Shown: positions 12,590 through 24,117 of the stretch, one piece after another | Layout: each line of letters starts with the position of its first letter | Position numbering within the stretch: position 1 is the stretch's first letter | Origin: Cloeon dipterum | Taxonomy: Eukaryota > Arthropoda > Insecta > Ephemeroptera > Baetidae | DNA length: 64,000 nucleotides | Direction: 5' to 3' | NCBI RefSeq assembly: GCF_949628265.1 | Contig: NC_088789.1 | Location: 15,368,886 to 15,432,885 of the forward strand | Notes under the pieces: model-generated | Database searches by the model: none | The model's input: the letters and a program-made list of their open reading frames with translations, nothing else | Told to the model about the DNA's origin: nothing | Program-made: the position numbers and the translations under genes

Positions 12590-15156
12590 TTATGACTCCC
12601 AGTCGTCATCTTGGCTCAGCCTGGCAAGTCTGAAGCCCCTGGCCAAACTCTGAAGAGACATCTTTAACCTGAAAATTAATTAATGGCAGTATTAGACACA
12701 TTTCTGTTATTTAAAAGTAATTTAAGAAGTACTATATAGAAAACAAATACAAAATATTTAAAGATATGTACAAACGTGTTGGAAATGAAATTAATGCCAT
12801 ATTCGTGATTAAAATAAATTAAAGGACTTTATACTAGAAATAATCCAATATGGTCAATCTAATTTCAAAAAAATAAATTAGAGACTGCTCGATCAAACCC
12901 ATGGAAAATAATGTTTCCCATCTTTTTGGCCAAACCAAGGCTAAGTCCTTTATTAATTAATAAAAACTGCTCCTATTCCAAAATTTTAACGATTCTCTTA
13001 TTAAGTTAAAATACTTACGGATACGCAAGTCTAGCCGTGGGCCTCCTGCGCTTGGGCTTGGAGGACTTCTGGCGGCACCTGCCAATTCGGTCGCGGACCT
13101 CACCTTCGGCGCAGGGGGTCTTGACGGGCGACCTCTTAGGCGCCTCCCTGTGGTACATGGAAGTGGCCCCCTTCGTTTCGGGGGTGAGTTGCGTGATGTT
13201 TTCGGGCTTACCGTTGCTATGAAACGCCAGGGGCAGCGTAGTAGTGTTGTTGGAGTCCTTCTGCTTTTCCTCTTGCTCGGAGGCCAGCTGCAGAACATCG
13301 CTCAGCTGCAAAAGCGGCTCGTCGTCCGTGCTTGATGTCACTTCCTCGCTATCCGTCGGCTTGGCGGTCGTCGATGTGGCTGCGATCGTGCTGTTTATCA
13401 GAGCTTCTAACTCGGAGTAGTCGTACTGCGACAAATAGATTGGTGTAAATAATTTTACTGTGTCTGATACAGTTGAAAGATCGTTGATTTTTTCTGTAAA
13501 ATATAAAATACTGCCAGGGATTGCAATTAAAGCAGCTAAACTATTTAAAAAATGATTATCTTTGTATCCTTTAAACAGTGTGTTACAAAATTAATGTTTA
13601 AATTTTATTTAGTTATGATATTAATGCATAAGAGAAAGATGATTCCACTAGAGATTTGTGCAATTTTTTCCCGGTAAATTGGGGGGATCTGGGTTTTGGT
13701 GCTCACAAAAATGAGAATATCTCGGGTTCTAATGATGCTAGAACATCGAACTTTTAAGCCAAAAGATGCCCATCTAGACAACCTACAACGTTTAAACTTA
13801 CACTACATTTTTTGGATTTTTCCAAATATAAGTAATATTGAAATTTTTTCTTAATTTTTTAAAAGCAAGTAATATTGCATTTTAAGTAGAATAAAATGCT
13901 GATATGTAAGTGAGTATAGCATGTCTAAAAATTTTCGACATGGCGTTCGTTTTAGTTTTTGAGGTATGGAGGGTCAACATTTTTTAAAAAATCGTGCATT
14001 TTTTAGTTCTGATAAATAGTGAGAAAATAAAAATTGCAAGATCAGTTGATTTTTTCTGTCGGAATATGCCTGAGGTCAGAACATACCGTCAAAACTGGCG
14101 AGAAATTGAACCCTGGCGTCAGGGTAACTCTCGAGCAATCGAAGTAATTCAATTGCCATGTGTAGCCAATTTACCGACGCCTGACGGGATCTGTATTGGT
14201 TCGATTTGCAAGATCTGAACTCCATTAGAACTGCCATAGATCAGGATCTTTCAGAATATGTGGGATTCGACCCTTTGAAAGTCATCAGGGCGCTAAGGAA
14301 ACACCCTGATGTGACCACAATCTCATTCCTGAGCACCCTAAAAGCAGGTGAAGAGTCAAATTGACGTAATAAATATTCAGAAATATTATATTTGAAATGG
14401 GAAGATTTTAAAACAATGTTTCAAACTTCATATTTTCAAAAATAAAAAATTAAACCAATACTATTTGAACTTTTTGTGAACAGTTAAGTGTTAAAATAAT
14501 TTTTTAATTGTGATGAACTCGAATGCCGGATATTTTTTTACAAATGTTCAAATCAATCAATTGGTTCCAATTTATCTCAGATTTTCAAGATGAATTCATT
14601 TCTCTTTAAATGTTACTCACTGGTGGGGAGCCATTGATTTTTTTTTATATTGTGAATTTCTTCAGAAAATTTAGTTTAAAATGAGAGCTTCCATTTTTTA
14701 CTGAAAATTCTCCCTTTTTTGTAGTTTACTGAGCTCTTTCCTAATCACTCTCGACTATCTTAAAAATTGCCGACGATTCAGCGACTTAATCTCTTGTGCA
14801 TTGTACCTTTTTAACTTTTTTGAACACCGTTAATGTATATTATTGAGTGAAATAAACTAATAATTAACTCTGTTGTTGAACTGCACCTGGATAGGAAATC
14901 AATTATATTAATTGAATCGTTCACTCACGTCACTAGAGTCTTCGTCGTAGCTGCTGGTGTCGGAGTTGAGGAGCGCGACGATTTGCACGTCCTTCAGCGA
15001 GACCTGCAGGTTGATTTTGCCGTCCTGGCTCTGGTTCCAGAGGACGACATCCCTGGCCGGCGCCACCATGTACTCATCGGAGGACTTCTTGCTGGGAGCC
15101 GCCCCCGTGGAGGCGGTCAGCACCAGCAGGAGCAGCAGAGCGAGCGGCGAGTGCAT
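12590..15156 (-). CDS. Secreted protein with acidic middle, cysteine module and basic tail
   Basis: Three exons join in phase: 14929-15156, 13019-13425 and 12590-12668, giving about 237 residues. Exon 1 starts with a textbook signal peptide (LALLLLLVLTAS, then TGAAPS). Next comes an acidic, Ser/Thr-rich middle with N-glycosylation sequons (NQS, NST, NTT, NIT). The module CAEGEVRDRIGRCR follows, then a strongly basic stretch (KSSKPKRRRP) and a C-terminal tail that ends acidic (SQDDDWES). The donors GTGAGT and GTAAGT are strong. The acceptor of exon 2 could instead be about 70 bases earlier, but only the chosen one keeps the frame. The polybasic sites resemble proprotein convertase sites, so a processed peptide is possible. 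I do not recognise the family. The first intron (13426-14928) contains a dispersed repeat copy. Confidence 0.6.
14080..14325 (+). repeat. Dispersed repeat, copy A
   Basis: About 245 bases that align, with gaps, to 38205-38445 in the same orientation. Shared landmarks in order: ACCCTG-GGCGTCAGGGT, ATTCAATT-CC, TAGCCA-TTTAC, TGACGGG followed by CT-TATTGGTT, TCAGAATATGT, and CCCTGATGT near the end. It contains the small palindrome CCCTG-GCGT-CAGGG. It sits in the first intron of the minus-strand secreted gene. It looks like an old, short interspersed element or miniature transposon; I cannot assign a family. Confidence 0.6.
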
Positions 15157-18015
15157 ACTGGCGAACCCTGAGTGCGAGTGTGCCGTTCTGTCATCGACCG
15201 GCCAGGGACACACACGCGACCTGGCCGCCTCGCCAAGCGCCACCTACGGCCATCGCAGTACGCGTCAGGTGGTTGACTTGACCACCAACGAGATGAGCCG
15301 TAGCCAGCCTCCGGGCAGCAAACGAGAGGAGGGAGGCGCCCAGAAGGCGCCTTTTCTGCCGTCGAGCAAAATTTAAAAAAGAATAAATGATATTTATAGA
15401 GCTCACATTTATCCTCCCTGGGTACTTGTTAATTTTACAAGTTAACTGTCAGGTGCGTGAGCAGAATACGAGTTGCTTGATCTCAGGTCAGATCTTTATC
15501 CTCAGGGAAACGTGTGCAAAATTAATTGAAGCTTTTTTCCTCTTTACTGTAAGTGTGATTTTTCCCGATGGCTATTTAGACTCTAACTGTTTCTCAGTAT
15601 GAAGTAATTCTTTACTCTTCTGTACATGATTTGAATGATTTGAGATTTCGATTGATTTTTCACCTTAACTGATCTTGTCTAGTTTTGTGGCTAAAATCTG
15701 TTGTTATCCCTGCTCACAAGGAATCTAATATTAGTCTAAATTTTTCACAGTAAACTAAAGACACTTTTGGCTAATTTAGGAAAAACAGGTTTTAGAGGAA
15801 TTAAAATAATTACATCAACAACTCTTGATTTCCAAAAAAAAGGGATTTCCCTTTTAAAAAAATTGGAAACAGAAATTTGAGAAACTGCCAGTAAATTAAT
15901 TTTTTCAGCAAATTAAATCATAAATATAATTTTTCTGTGCGAATTTACATGAAGTATATGGCGGTGAAATTTAGACTGTCAACAATTTTTTCTGGGCTTC
16001 ATATCATAATCAAATGTGCACGAGTCATGCAATTCGAAGCTATTTAAACCACATTGAAAATCGTCTAAAACCATCTAAAACTGCCATTACCATCTTAAAA
16101 AAGCTTCCAATAACAGGCCAAAAATTGAAGGTTGAACTCTTGTAGTACGGCACAGCAAGCTGTCTCGCCACTTCAGGCCTCATCAGAGTATACCTTTAGT
16201 AAAACCAAATCCTTTAGATCTTTTAATAATTAACTAGAAGATTCTGAACCACTGCCGATCAAAATGAATAACTGCGCATCAATTACTGCGAATACAAACC
16301 AAGAGAGACACACCTTTTGTGAAACCCTGCCACTCACACGAGAAACTCCCTTCTTAAAAAAAATCACAAGCCCAAAAAGCTCTGTTTAATAACTGTTAAT
16401 TTTAAGCCACCCATCATGTTCAAAAATCCACAAAGCACATACAATTTTACATTTTCCCCGTTAAGTTGTTCTCCGCGATTCTTTTAACATTACCTCATGT
16501 AAATTTTATACCGACGAATCTCAATTTTAACGTATTCTAAAAATAGTTTTTAATCTTATAATAACTGCTAATCATAAACGTTAACATAGCTTCTTCTCTC
16601 TGTGCAAAACAGTTTTTCCTCGTCTGCAAAGCTTACAAATTAGCAAGAACCTTTTAGCTCTCGCAACCTTTCCGCCCCGTTGTCATTTAATCGCGCAGAA
16701 AAAGCACCGACACTGTGCTAAATTAAGCTGCTAATGGACGGCGCTGCGGTACAAACTTTGTAATGAGCGAGCTTGTATAATGGCCATTGTTCCAGCGTGT
16801 TTTTCTCCAACTCTTTTTCTGGTCCAGCGAGAGAGAAGAGAGATGTTGCGAGACCGCAGCGTCGCGTGCCATTGACCTCTCTTTCATAGTTGCTCGCCAT
16901 CGGCAGTGGCCAACGAGAGCGAGTTGAGAGAGGTGCCTGTTTTGCGTCCTTCTCTCGCTATATAGTTATTTTGCTCTGCTCTTCCATCTCTTTCAGCGCA
17001 TGTAATTAAAACACACCATATTATTACAGTCGGAGACGATGTGTCTCAGGTTTGCAGCTTCCAAGCGAGGCAGTAGCAGAACTCTTATAACTGTTAAAAT
17101 CCTTTGCCGCAAAAGATGCCGTAAATTTGTGTTGCAATACCACAAAAAAGCAACTAACGACAGGTGCTGAATGTTTGAGATCAATAAGGAAATAATTAAA
17201 AATTTTGAAGTCATGGGAAATAAATAGTATGAATGCCGAATGCGCAGGGCGTAAATAGCTCTACGGAAAAATATTAAACCTATGATAGAATAAAAACATA
17301 TTACATAACTCTTAACAATTTTAGCATTTAATCACAATTTGAACTTTTAACACTGCAAAAGCGTTACTTATTTTTACCATAGCGATGATATATTTTCCCT
17401 TTAACAATATGATGTCCATCAGTTTTATTTTGCAACTGTTCTCATTTTTTCATTGAATTAAGATTTTTCACAAACCATGAAATATTTGATAGCCTTACAG
17501 TCATTTAGTCAATTTCTCTCTTAATTATTCCTTTCATAATAAATTCGTTTTTTAAAATCTGGAATTAATTCGCTCTAACGCATCATATAATTTTCCATAC
17601 ATTTCATAATTATCTTTTTTAACTTCTTTTCATGCAATGCATCCCACGAGGGACCAGAAATCAAGAAAACTGCGTTGCGTGCCTCTAAACGTTGCTCTTT
17701 TTCTTTAGCACACATTGCGCAAGTTTACTCGCGCCTCGCGGGCTTTTGGTGCTCTCTGCCTGTTTGCTTTCTCTCCCTTGCACTGCCTACTTCTCCGACA
17801 CCCCCTCTTTTCGCCTGCCCAGATGATTAACCAAAACAGCCCAAAGCAGCAAAACAACAACAGAAAAGAAATGTGAACTCGTCGCTTGACGTGCTGCTTT
17901 CGAGATTAGTCGTTTAATTTTGTACTTGGTAGTCAACTTCGCAGTTGATTTCTGTTCTTAATTTACTCTATTACTATGAGAATTGAATATAATCTGTCTG
18001 AAAAAGACTTAGACC
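15157..18015. other. Intergenic, with a GAGA-rich block
   Basis: No gene supported. 15157-15370 is probably the promoter and leader of the secreted gene on the minus strand. At about 16720-16990 a block with dense GAGAGA/CTCTCT words and CpG dinucleotides stands out from the AT-rich surroundings and has the look of a GAGA-factor type regulatory element. 17640-17830 is another C/T-rich block just upstream of B3GLCT. Confidence 0.4.
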
Positions 18016-20558
18016 ATGATTATTAGAGGTGACGAGAACGTTTTATTTATTTTACACAAACTGGATTCTAATCATTCTTTCAGGTTGCTTTCATTTGATT
18101 TATCCTCTTCAGTTTTTTATCTTGGCGGCATGCATATTTGCACCGTTCATTTGCCTTGGAAGTTACTCCAATCATGAACGCTCAGGTATGTATTGTATAT
18201 TTTCATCTCTTACAAGTAAAATAATTTCCATATTATTTTATGCAGGTCCAGAGCGTTCTCTTGTGATAGTCATTTTAGACCAAGAAAGTGACAATAATTC
18301 AAACACTTTAGTGACTGAGTTCCGGGCAGACCTTGAAAAGAACAGTCAGGTTGAACATTTCCTTCCATAAAAATACACGCTACAATAAAAATGAATTCTA
18401 GGGAGATTGTCATGTAATACTGACGACCGTCTCAGGAAACTTTTCTGGAGAAATAGGTGCGTGGACTGTAATTCCTCTCATTGAAAAGTAAGAACCGGTA
18501 TAATAACTAGAATATAGTAATAGCAAAAATATGTTGCAGATTATCTGTTAACCCTAATCTGTCTTCGTCTTGGTATTTCTTCGCCTTGCCCATGACTCGT
18601 ATAAATTTCCCAAAACTATTGAACCTGCTGAATCGATACAATTCTGAGGAGCCAATCTGGCTGGGATATGGCCTGCACGACAGGGAACCGACAATTATCC
18701 ACCACTTTTCCTTGCTTACCAAAGCCAAAGACAATTTCCTCTATCCACTATTCCCGTCTGGATTCGCCCTGAGCCAAGGACTGGTTTCCTCACTTGCAGA
18801 GAGGTAATTTCCTAGACCAGATTTTGTCAAGTGTTAATATTTTAATCTCAGGTGGAACCTGAACAACACTGCTGAGCTCCATCCATCGGAATTCGCCATA
18901 GATGCGTCCCACGAGCTTGCCCTTTTTATCTGGAACGAAGGTCAGGGTCCCACGCTGACCCATTCAAGCAGGTTCTGCTGGGTAAAGGGACCCAATTGCG
19001 TTTCATACCCTGTCGTCCAGTCAACCTGCAGACCTTTGGTCCAGACCAAAGAGATTTTCTTTGCCGTCAAAACTTGTCAGAAATTTCACAGGACCAGGGT
19101 GCCGATCGTGTTGCAGACGTGGGCCAAGAAGACTCACCACTTTGCACTCTTTTCTGATACGCCAGGTACAATTAAATTGTTAATGATTTCATAAATATAA
19201 TATAACTGGGTTTTTCCTGTGCTTGTAGAGAATTTCTTTTGCATCAGATTTTTTATAATACATGTTAGTGTCTATTTTAAACATTAAAAGGAGAGTGCTA
19301 GTTTTAAGATTAATTAAAGATTAAATTTAAAGATTTCATGGTTCCTGGACTGGTTGATCTCAAAGTGCCAAACACGGAGCACGGCCACTGCAGCAAGACT
19401 GAAGCCATCATCAAGTACGTTGAGCAAATAATGATGGAACAACCAAATATTGGATGGCTGGTGATCGCAGATGACGACACCATTTTAAGGTAAACTGTGA
19501 GGTCCCTATAATGCTATTCCTTAAACTGCTTGTTTGACTCTAGCGTTGCACGACTGCAAGAATTCTTGAGCTGTCACAGTCAAATCGAAACACCTCTGGC
19601 CCTAGGCGAGCGATACGGATTCAGAGTGATGGAGCCGGAAAATGGCTACAACTACTTGACTGGTGGGGGTGGAATGGTCATCAACAGGGCTGCTGTGAAG
19701 CTTCTGGCCAAAGAATGCCGCTGCCCAGCAGACAATTTCCCTGATGACATGTACATCATGGGCATTTGCCTCTCCAAAGCATCCATCCCCCTTGTTCATT
19801 CCTCATTATTTCATCAAGTAAGTAGCTAAATTTTAATGTAATATATGCGCTTGAGTTAGTGTAACGTGTAAAAATAAATTCAATTCTTCAAAAACAAAAT
19901 GAAAAGGACAACAACTGGATTAATTGAACTACACGATTCCTATTGAGTAGTTTTTGAAATGTATAAGAAGTGGTACAACACTTATAAGAAAACTCTTTGT
20001 TTTCGGCGTTTTAGTTTTTAGCAAAATATTTATCCAACGAGTTATAGATATCCTCAAGGGGAACTTTTGGCCCCAACAAATTTGCAGTGTCTATACAAAC
20101 CAAATTGAAGCAAAACGATGCATTATTTTATATGTATACGTTTTGGAAAATTTGGACAATTTTCTTAAAATATTCAAAAATCACTTAAATTGTCGAATCA
20201 AAAAATTTCCAACACTGCTCATATTAGCTCACTTAATGAAAAGTTACGGGAATTCAATGGTTTCACCCAAAAACTAAAGCGTCAAAACCTTTTCCTTGTC
20301 AGCAGCATTTTTTCCAGAACTCTTGACACCCTCCCAGGAGTCGTCCCACAAATTGAATTCAATCTGATGATGAAAGCTGTTATAATTTAATACTTCCAGG
20401 CTCGCCCAGATGACTATGCTCAAGAATACTTAGCCATGCAGAAACCCATTTCATTCCACAAGCACTGGCAGGTCAATCCGTTTGAAGTGTACAAGAACTG
20501 GTTCGACCCTGACTTTCCTGCTGGAACGCCGAAACGTAACGTCCATAATGAGCTTTGA
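18016..20558 (+). CDS. B3GLCT: Beta-1,3-glucosyltransferase (O-fucose specific)
   Basis: An ER-lumen enzyme of glycosyltransferase family 31 that adds beta-1,3-glucose to O-linked fucose on thrombospondin type 1 repeats. Exons: 18016-18028, 18084-18185, 18246-18349, 18402-18487, 18540-18803, 18852-19165, 19333-19489, 19544-19817 and 20400-20558. They give about 490 residues, close to the human 498. An N-terminal hydrophobic segment is followed by the family's N-terminal region (GYGLHDREPTIIHHF, FFAVKTC). The catalytic half has the DxD metal site at about residues 341-343 (ADDDT), then GERYGF, TGGGGM and HKHW. The protein ends in HNEL, a KDEL-type retrieval signal. The first 13-base coding exon is the weakest call: it rests on an in-phase ATG and a weak donor (GTGACG). 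All other exons match the family closely. Confidence 0.93.
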
Positions 20559-20635
20559 TTAATTTTCCGCAAACCAGTTGTAACGCAATTATTGTTTAAT
20601 TGGAAGAAATGACAATACCATTTGTGCCATTTTGA

Positions 20636-20641
20636 AATAAA
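20636..20641 (+). terminator. Polyadenylation signal of B3GLCT
   Basis: AATAAA 78 bases past the B3GLCT stop. A minus-strand AATAAA at 20675-20680 faces it. Confidence 0.7.
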
Positions 20642-20674
20642 CACTACTTGTTCTTTTTAAACAAAATCTTGTAT

Positions 20675-20680
20675 TTTATT
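20675..20680 (-). terminator. Distal polyadenylation signal possibly used by malectin
   Basis: AATAAA on the minus strand about 1.26 kb past the malectin stop. A nearer minus-strand AATAAA lies at 21403-21408. The distal one would bring malectin's 3' end to within tens of bases of B3GLCT's. Confidence 0.4.
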
Positions 20681-21942
20681 TGGCTCTTTTCCTCCAAAAA
20701 TACCAATGTAAAAGAACACTTGGCAATGAAACACAGAGTTTGATACAACATAAAACTGGAAAATCGTGATTACATCAATGTATATTATCAATAATAAAAA
20801 TTTTAAAACAAAGTGATCACAACTTGCAAAGTGGCAAGAGACCTTGGTAAAAACACTCGCAGGTCACAAAATAGTTCATTCATCTTTGTGCTAAATCGCG
20901 ACACGTGCGTACACATGCATTTTCTCCGTCCAATTATTCCTTTGCTCACATTCAACATGCCCGACAATGGGCTGCGTCAAAGAAATTATGTTATGACATC
21001 TATACACACGATTCTGTGGCAGGGTCAAACATACGAAACATAAACCAATCAACCCTATTATTAATGCGCTTCACAGTTTGAGAACTCTTTTGTAGATTCA
21101 GACAGTGGCAGTAGTAAAATTAAGGAATACAACAAAACACAAGCAAAGAAACCATTGCGTCGCTCCTCATTTCAGCGAGCTCATTTCATTTATGGACTAG
21201 CAAAAATAATAATAACAATGCAGTTTCCGTGTCTGCTGTGGCAAAAGCAGTTTAAAACTTGAATTTGCACACACTTTGATCACAATTCTCTGAGAAAAAC
21301 TTAACTTTCGAGTATTAACCAAGAGTCTGACGTGGGAGGAGGACAAATGCGATAAAATTGTGCGTTGCTGGTGCGCATTACTCCAAAGCAAATAGCAATA
21401 TTTTTATTTTAAATCAGGCAATGACTTTTAAGGATGGTTCGACTCTCGAGCAAGCCAAGGAACAATTTTTCAATATGGCAGCCTGGTTTTGAACGAGAAT
21501 GATTTTGTCAAGCAGTAAGAGTGCGTGCTGGAGGGAAAAGCAACAACAATCTTTTTCCAGATAACTTAACACAACCATAGCTTGAGCGCTTTTAGCGGGG
21601 GAGGAAATTAAAACAGGCAAGTCCTCCAAAACTTATACAATTATCCAACAAGCGAGATTACTCAAGTATAAGTACAAATTCACGGACAGTAGTGGTAAAC
21701 GTGTCTCGTGAAAACAGGCAAGAAATGAATGCAAATTAGTATTTTGTGCGCGCCAAACCCTGCTGCAAACAACAACAACATCAACAACGTGTGTTTCAAC
21801 TGGATAGTCGGCCGCAGAGCGTGGACAGGTTCGCCGTACTCGTAACTGGGAACTTGTGTGTAATTTTAAGGCATTTACAGCATACTGAGTGCGTGTACCG
21901 GCTCGAAACCACCCCTGCCGCCCGCCTGCCCTTTTCACCCCC
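20681..21942. other. Malectin 3' region, no further gene
   Basis: No exon supported on either strand. It probably holds the malectin 3'-UTR, with a minus-strand AATAAA at 21403-21408. Confidence 0.45.
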
Positions 21943-23605
21943 TCATAGTTTGCACAGGCAGAATAACAATGGTATGAAAGCACCAATGGCCACAAAGACT
22001 GGCAGCATCATCGACGAGTCGTCCACCGAATAAGGGTCGGGCGTTCTCGGGCCCGACGGGTTTCGGTTTTTCACTGGCTGCGAGTTGGCTGCGCGCTGGA
22101 AGTCCTCCACCTCCTCCTGCATATCGTCGTCTACCTCCGACATTGGAGGAAGACCCGGCAAATCTGCGGAGAAGCACACATTGTATCAAAAATTCCCATT
22201 TCAAAACTGCGTTTTTTACTACTTTTTTTAGTCTAACTTGGATGATTATGTATATTGCGAGACAGGCGCTGGAAAAAAAATAACTAACCTTCAACAGAGC
22301 CTTTCACAACCAGAATGGCATTGATTTTTGGATTGTCTCTGTAGCCCTGCAAAAAGAAATTTAAATTGAGAATTCTGAGCAAAGGCGGTCAGGTTTTGTG
22401 ATACCTTAATGAACTCTACTCTGATTTTTCCTCCCCTGATATCCGACTCTTCGCTCTTGATTATGAGCTTGCCGCTGGAAACGCTAAATGGCACAATTTC
22501 ATCATGGGCCACTCCTCGGCCCACTCTGCTAAATATGTCCAGGTCTGGAATGATGGTGTGATCACCATTTAGGACAACGTCAAAGACCTGAAAAAGTTCG
22601 ATAGTGTAAGCTTTAAACCAAAGTAGTGAAATTTAGTGCAATTTATAACAAAGCAGGGTTCAATGTTGGCTAATTTCTGAATCAAATATCACATATTCTA
22701 AATCACATTTTATTACATAAAATGCGTCATGTCCTCCTTTTATACGATTTTATTAAAATAAATTCCAGAAAAGATTGGGTTGTTGTTTATGGAAAAAGAG
22801 CAAGTAAATTGAATCGCGTATCAAATTGTCAAAAGAGAGAGGAAATGACACGACGTGCAACGTTGATAACATTTCACCCAACACGCATGCACGCAGAATC
22901 CACGTATATACGTAGGATAACAAGTCAAAAGAGGAAAATACGCAAATAATTTACATAGAAATATTAATTCAACACAGAGACAAAGAGAAAAAGATAAACG
23001 CAATAGAAATGGAGTTTCGTGCTAAGAAAAATATAATAATAAAAATATGATCTTTAGTGCAGCAATTGTGCGGAATTTGATTTGAGACCCTTTAACAGCT
23101 AGTTTTGACAGAAACTAACAGGAAAACTGGGGCAAACGCAGTGATTTTGAACGTAAAATAAGATAAAAGTGATAAGTAGAGGCAGGGTGCTATATCAATA
23201 GGTGTGTCAAAATATTAAGGGTAGGTTATTAACCTTCGCATTGGCGTGTCTAAAATACACCTCACAGAACTTGAGCACCAGCACGTAATCGCCGTCTTCC
23301 CTAACAGGGATGTCGTAGCCGAAGGTGCTGTGGTGGTACCTCTCGGTCTGGTAGAGGATATGATCGTGCTGGTGCACCCGGCCGATCAGCAGTTGCTTGC
23401 CATAGTCTGAGGCAGTGCCGACTTTGCCGAACAACGGATCACGCTCGTATTTGATCCCGTTTATGTCTATGTGCGCCTCACCGCCGGCGTTGATCGCGTA
23501 GATGACTTCTTTCAGCGCCGATATCTGCTCGGCCAGTATCACAAGCAGCAATATTACGAGCTGATTTTGCAGACAACACCTCCATCGTGTCAACATTCCT
23601 GCCAT
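21943..23605 (-). CDS. MLEC: Malectin
   Basis: An ER membrane lectin that binds diglucosylated high-mannose N-glycans (Glc2Man9GlcNAc2) early in glycoprotein folding. Exons in order: 23234-23605, 22405-22587, 22289-22346 and 21943-22163, giving 277 residues. A signal peptide precedes the malectin domain, recognisable by [28 protein letters not shown] and FGYDIPV, with the aromatic ligand-binding residues present, and VAHDEIVPF near its end. An acidic linker ([13 protein letters not shown]) leads to GPRTPDPYS and a single C-terminal transmembrane helix ending LLFCLCKL, as in vertebrates. The gene is divergent from DRG1, with 512 bases between the start codons. The second exon boundary could shift a codon; otherwise the match is end to end. 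Confidence 0.95.
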
Positions 23606-24117
23606 TTTACCGGGGCGCAGCTGATTCCTCGCCGAAATTCAGTGTCGGTCGGTCTCGGTCGCTTCAACGCAAGCTTTAGTTTGAACAGTTTCGTAGCTGC
23701 AGCAGCTGCGCAGAAGGAGTGTTTTGCGATCTGCGCATCTGAAAAATACTTCGAGCTACATGAACAGAGGAACTGAAACTGACAAGGAACCAATGACGGG
23801 GTCTGGAGTAGTGGATGGTTGAAAAGGAGCGTCAGAAACTTGGGTAGTGCGGATCAGAGATAAAGTACTTAAAGTAGCCAAAACGTTGGAGTCAGATTTG
23901 TAAAGCAAATAGTTTGGGAAATGATATTGAATTTTTTTATTCCATACTTCAAAAGATGTTTTATAAATTAGAAATTTAAATCGCTAGAAAAAAATTGTTT
24001 TTGTACAATTGCAACTAACTCCCGATGAAACACCATTTGGTTTAGAAATTCAGCTGACACGTGTGGTCCGCCACTGACCGTAGTTTTTGATAATTTTTCG
24101 CTGAAAACACCGAGAAA
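23606..24117. promoter_or_regulatory. Divergent promoter region, malectin / DRG1
   Basis: 512 bases separate the two opposing start codons, so both promoters must lie here unless upstream leader exons exist. I see no clear TATA box. No open frame is supported. Confidence 0.5.

Noticed and set aside
14240-14280. Possible tRNA gene near GGTTCGATT
   Set aside because: No acceptor stem or cloverleaf can be folded around it; it is part of the dispersed repeat.
14957-15376. 139-codon + strand open frame
   Set aside because: Antisense shadow of the GC-rich signal-peptide exon at 14929-15156.
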